In this document: piece by piece, positions 6,942 through 9,037 of the stretch | How positions within the stretch are numbered: the first letter of the stretch is position 1 | How the letters are laid out: every line of letters starts with the position of its first letter | Position numbers and translations under genes: made by a program | DNA from: an uncultured Eubacteriales bacterium | GTDB taxonomy: Bacteria > Bacillota > Clostridia > Oscillospirales > Oscillospiraceae | Assembly (NCBI GenBank): GCA_900544295.1 | Contig: UQUO01000069.1 | Coordinates: forward strand, 1-9,037 | DNA length: 9,037 bases | Reading direction: 5' to 3' | Notes under the pieces: model-generated | What the model was told of the DNA's origin: nothing | Seen by the model: only the letters and a program-made list of their open reading frames with translations | The model's database searches: none

Positions 6942-8630
6942 ATGAAAAAAGAAGCTGAACACAAGCACCTGGCGCCCAAGAAAAAGCGCGCCGGGAACAC
7001 CGCAAAAAAAGTCACTATAATATGTGTCGTTGTCGTCGCGCTGCTCATGGCCGGCGCCGCCGGTTTCGGCATATACGTCTCCGGCTCCGACACCATCTAC
7101 CCCAAGGTCAGCCTCAACGGCACGGACCTCGGCGGCATGACGGTCTCGGAAGCGGCCGACGCGCTCACCGCCGCCGGCTGGGGCGAGGGCGACAAGACCA
7201 TCACCGTCGAGCTTCCGCTTGAGCACACGCTGAGCGTCACCGCCGAACAGGTCGGGGCCGAAGTCTCCGCCGCGGAAGCCGCACAGAAGGCCTTCGACTA
7301 CTGCCACGGCGGCTCCATCATCGAAAACGTCATGGCCTATGTCCGCTGCATAATCTCCGGCGAGGACATCGAGGTCAAGGCCACCGTGGACGAGGCCGCG
7401 CTCGAAGAGCTCGTGCGCGACGAGGTCACGAAGGTGAAGTCCGGGCTCATGACTTCCGGCGTCGAGATAAATGGCGACACCCTTGAGGTCGTCAAGGGGG
7501 CCAGCGCCGTTGAGATCGACGAGTCTGAGCTGCTGGGCCTCGTAAAGACCGCCTTCGAGGACATGAAATACGGCCCGCTCGACTATGAGGTCGAGGTCAA
7601 CGCCTCCGTCGAGCTCGACATCGACAAGCTCTACGACAGCGTCTGCTGCGAGGCCTCCGACGCCTACTATGACAAGGAAACGGGCGAGGTCGTCGAGTCC
7701 GTCACCGGCGTGGACTTCGACAAAGCCCAGGCGACGGAGCTCTGGAACGCCGCCGAGCTCGGCGAGACGGTGGACATCCCCCTCACCCTCACTGAGCCTG
7801 AGAAAACTACGGAGTACGTCGAGTCCCGCCTCTTCGCGGACGATTTGGGCGAGACGGTCACGACCTCCCTCTCCGGCAGCACGCAGAACCGCATCACTAA
7901 CGTCAAGCTCGCTGCGGAGGCCATAAACGGCATCGTCCTCGCCCCAGGCGAACAGTTCTCCTATAACGACGCGCTGGGCGAGCGCACAACTGAGCGCGGC
8001 TACAAGGCCGCAGGCGCCTATTCCGGCGGCCAGGTCGTGCAGGAGGTCGGCGGCGGCATCTGCCAGGTGAGCTCCACGCTCTACTACGCCGCGCTGCTGG
8101 CCAATCTCCAGATAGACACCCGCACCTGCCACTACTTCCCCGTCGGCTACCTGCCTGCGGGCCTGGACGCCACGGTCAGCTGGGGCGGCCCGGAGTTCAA
8201 GTTCACGAACAACCGCGACTGGCCCATCCGCATCGAGGCCTCCGTTGACACCTCCAACAACACCGTCAGCGTCCACATCGTCGGCACCGACGAGGACGGC
8301 AGCTATGTGCAGATGACCTACGCCACATGGCTGGTCTACAACAACAGCGAGTACCCCGAGACCGCCACCGGCTACAAGGCCGCGACCTACCGCTGCATCT
8401 ATGACAAGGACGGCAATCTCCTGTCCAAGGAGATAGAGGCCTACAGCGAATACCACTACCACGAGGAGGACATCGTCTATCCGACGCCGACCCCGACTCC
8501 CACCCCGGAGCCGACGCCGACCCCGACCGACCCCTATGACCCCGGCTACCCGACGGACCCGGGCTACCCCACTGATCCTGCCTATCCCACGGAGACCCCC
8601 TACGACCCGGGGTATTACTTTGACGAGTGA
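6942..8630 (+). CDS. Membrane-anchored VanW-domain (YoaR-like) envelope protein
   Basis: The 562-residue product has a lysine-rich cytoplasmic start, one membrane helix (about 24-46) and a large extracellular part. Residues about 47-300 resemble the putative peptidoglycan-binding repeats that precede VanW domains (YPKVSLNGTDLGGMT at 53-67). The VanW domain follows (about 312-435), with APGEQFSYND (334-343), GGGICQVSSTLY (370-381) and a WPIRIEA strand (427-433). The tail (512-562) is Pro/Thr-rich. VanW proteins are named after an accessory gene of vanB-type clusters, but their function is unsettled, and chromosomal copies like this do not imply vancomycin resistance; no van ligase or dipeptidase genes are nearby. 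The ATG at 6942 follows GAGG with a 5-nt spacer. A TATGAT at 6918 lacks a good -35 box, so read-through from hemW is likely. Confidence 0.93.
   Translation: MKKEAEHKHLAPKKKRAGNTAKKVTIICVVVVALLMAGAAGFGIYVSGSDTIYPKVSLNGTDLGGMTVSEAADALTAAGWGEGDKTITVELPLEHTLSVTAEQVGAEVSAAEAAQKAFDYCHGGSIIENVMAYVRCIISGEDIEVKATVDEAALEELVRDEVTKVKSGLMTSGVEINGDTLEVVKGASAVEIDESELLGLVKTAFEDMKYGPLDYEVEVNASVELDIDKLYDSVCCEASDAYYDKETGEVVESVTGVDFDKAQATELWNAAELGETVDIPLTLTEPEKTTEYVESRLFADDLGETVTTSLSGSTQNRITNVKLAAEAINGIVLAPGEQFSYNDALGERTTERGYKAAGAYSGGQVVQEVGGGICQVSSTLYYAALLANLQIDTRTCHYFPVGYLPAGLDATVSWGGPEFKFTNNRDWPIRIEASVDTSNNTVSVHIVGTDEDGSYVQMTYATWLVYNNSEYPETATGYKAATYRCIYDKDGNLLSKEIEAYSEYHYHEEDIVYPTPTPTPTPEPTPTPTDPYDPGYPTDPGYPTDPAYPTETPYDPGYYFDE
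8475..8627 (+). repeat. Pro/Thr and DP(G/A)YPT repeats encoding the VanW protein tail
   Basis: The coding sequence for residues 512-562 is low-complexity. It first encodes a PT/EP run containing a 17-nt exact direct repeat (8481-8497 and 8511-8527, period 30 nt). It then encodes three hexapeptides, DPGYPT, DPGYPT and DPAYPT (residues 533-550), and an aromatic, acidic end. Such tails usually act as flexible wall-spanning stalks, and the repeats could expand or contract by slippage. No LPXTG sorting signal follows. Confidence 0.8.
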
Positions 8631-8645
8631 TTTTAGCCTGAGATG

Positions 8646-8679
8646 AACAGTGCCGCCCTCCGGGCGGCACTGTTTTATT
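8646..8679 (+). terminator. Intrinsic terminator after the VanW-domain gene
   Basis: A perfect 13-bp stem, AACAGTGCCGCCC (8646-8658) with GGGCGGCACTGTT (8662-8674) and loop TCC, is followed by a T-rich tract (TTTTATT). It begins 16 nt past the stop codon and probably ends the hemW-vanW transcript. Confidence 0.9.
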
Positions 8680-8717
8680 GCCTCGGACGATGGTTCGTGT
8701 CGCAGCTTCCCGCGCCC

Positions 8718-9037
8718 CTGTAGGGGCAGGGTTCCACCCCCGCCAAGCGTCGGATGGTCTCGCAGTATATCACGTGGCACACGGCCCGTTTCCCACCCGC
8801 CGTAGGGGTCGGCGTCCCCGACGACCCTTTCCTTAGTTCGCCTCCGGCCCCGCGGTGTCGCGCGGGCTGCGGGCGGCGGGGGCCGCCCGCAAAGGGGGAA
8901 CCCCCGGCGGGGGTTCCCCCTTTGACCCCCTCCTGCGCTTCATTAGCATAAGAGCGTTCCGCGCGCTGCGGCGCGCGGCCAAGGGCTCCGCCCCTGGACC
9001 CCGCCCGCTTTTTTGTAAAAAAGCGGGGCAAAAAACT
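8718..9037 (-). repeat. Modular multi-hairpin intergenic repeat, right copy
   Basis: This is the inverted counterpart of the left copy: block C at 8718-8744, block B at 8864-8950 and block A at 8979-9037, in the same order when read on the minus strand. Stems include GCGGGCGGC/GCCGCCCGC (8869-8877/8882-8890) and a 16-bp perfect stem around GGGGGAACCCCC (8890-8905/8909-8924). The 8979-8997 stem is like the left one but with one G-U pair. An extra 8-bp stem CCGCGCGC/GCGCGCGG (8959-8966/8971-8978) is absent on the left. The spacer 8745-8863 has no counterpart in the left copy. The match continues to the last base, so the element's outer end lies beyond the window. No gene is supported in this stretch. 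Confidence 0.85.

Noticed and set aside
6942..8630. Vancomycin-resistance locus
   Set aside because: Only a VanW-domain protein is present. No VanH, D-Ala-D-Lac ligase, VanX, or VanR/VanS genes are nearby, and such chromosomal VanW/YoaR proteins are common in Gram-positive anaerobes.
6897..8780. A 627-codon open frame antisense to the VanW-domain gene, longer than that gene itself
   Set aside because: It is the mirror of strong GC-rich codon bias. Its translation is low-complexity (rich in V, G, A, L, R, D) without domains, and it runs through the vanW terminator, while the plus frame has clear VanW motifs and a ribosome binding site.
110..9037. Composite transposon or genomic island bounded by inverted repeats
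   Set aside because: There is no transposase, integrase or target-site duplication, the cargo is core housekeeping genes, and base composition looks uniform.

Overview
The window is a GC-rich bacterial chromosomal segment holding six protein-coding genes. All six start codons are preceded by purine-rich Shine-Dalgarno sites (mostly GGAGG-like), and two candidate promoters match sigma-A consensus. Together with a VanW/YoaR-type envelope protein and a MetRS with a C-terminal tRNA-binding domain, this points to a high-GC member of the Bacillota, most likely an anaerobic Clostridia of the Oscillospiraceae/Ruminococcaceae type. The taxon is inferred from gene style, not proven.

Layout: two transcription blocks diverge from a short regulatory region at about 3418-3559. 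To the left, on the minus strand, lie metG (methionyl-tRNA synthetase) with a strong stem-loop terminator, then a 156-residue membrane-anchored protein of unknown function and a PPC/DUF296-domain protein. These last two are 21 bp apart and have their own promoter. To the right, on the plus strand, lie htpG (bacterial Hsp90), hemW (radical SAM heme chaperone family) and a membrane-anchored VanW-domain protein with a proline/threonine-rich tail, followed by a strong terminator. The genes are housekeeping or envelope-related. There is no vancomycin-resistance cluster, phage gene, transposase, tRNA, rRNA or CRISPR array.

The most unusual content is in the two gene-poor ends (1-372 and 8631-9037). 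They carry inverted copies of one modular, multi-hairpin intergenic repeat. Three blocks are shared in the same order: a 59-nt block with one mismatch, a block of roughly 85 nt, and a 27-nt block. Spacers differ, and the right copy has one extra GC-rich hairpin. Each copy lies just downstream of the last gene of its transcription block, in the same orientation relative to transcription. This suggests an operon-3'-end repeat family rather than a composite transposon. The right copy runs to the last base of the window, so its true end is not visible.

A smaller structured spacer (5477-5612) between htpG and hemW holds two more hairpins without U-tracts. No undescribed defence or biosynthetic system is evident; the repeat family and the unknown membrane protein are the best candidates for new biology.
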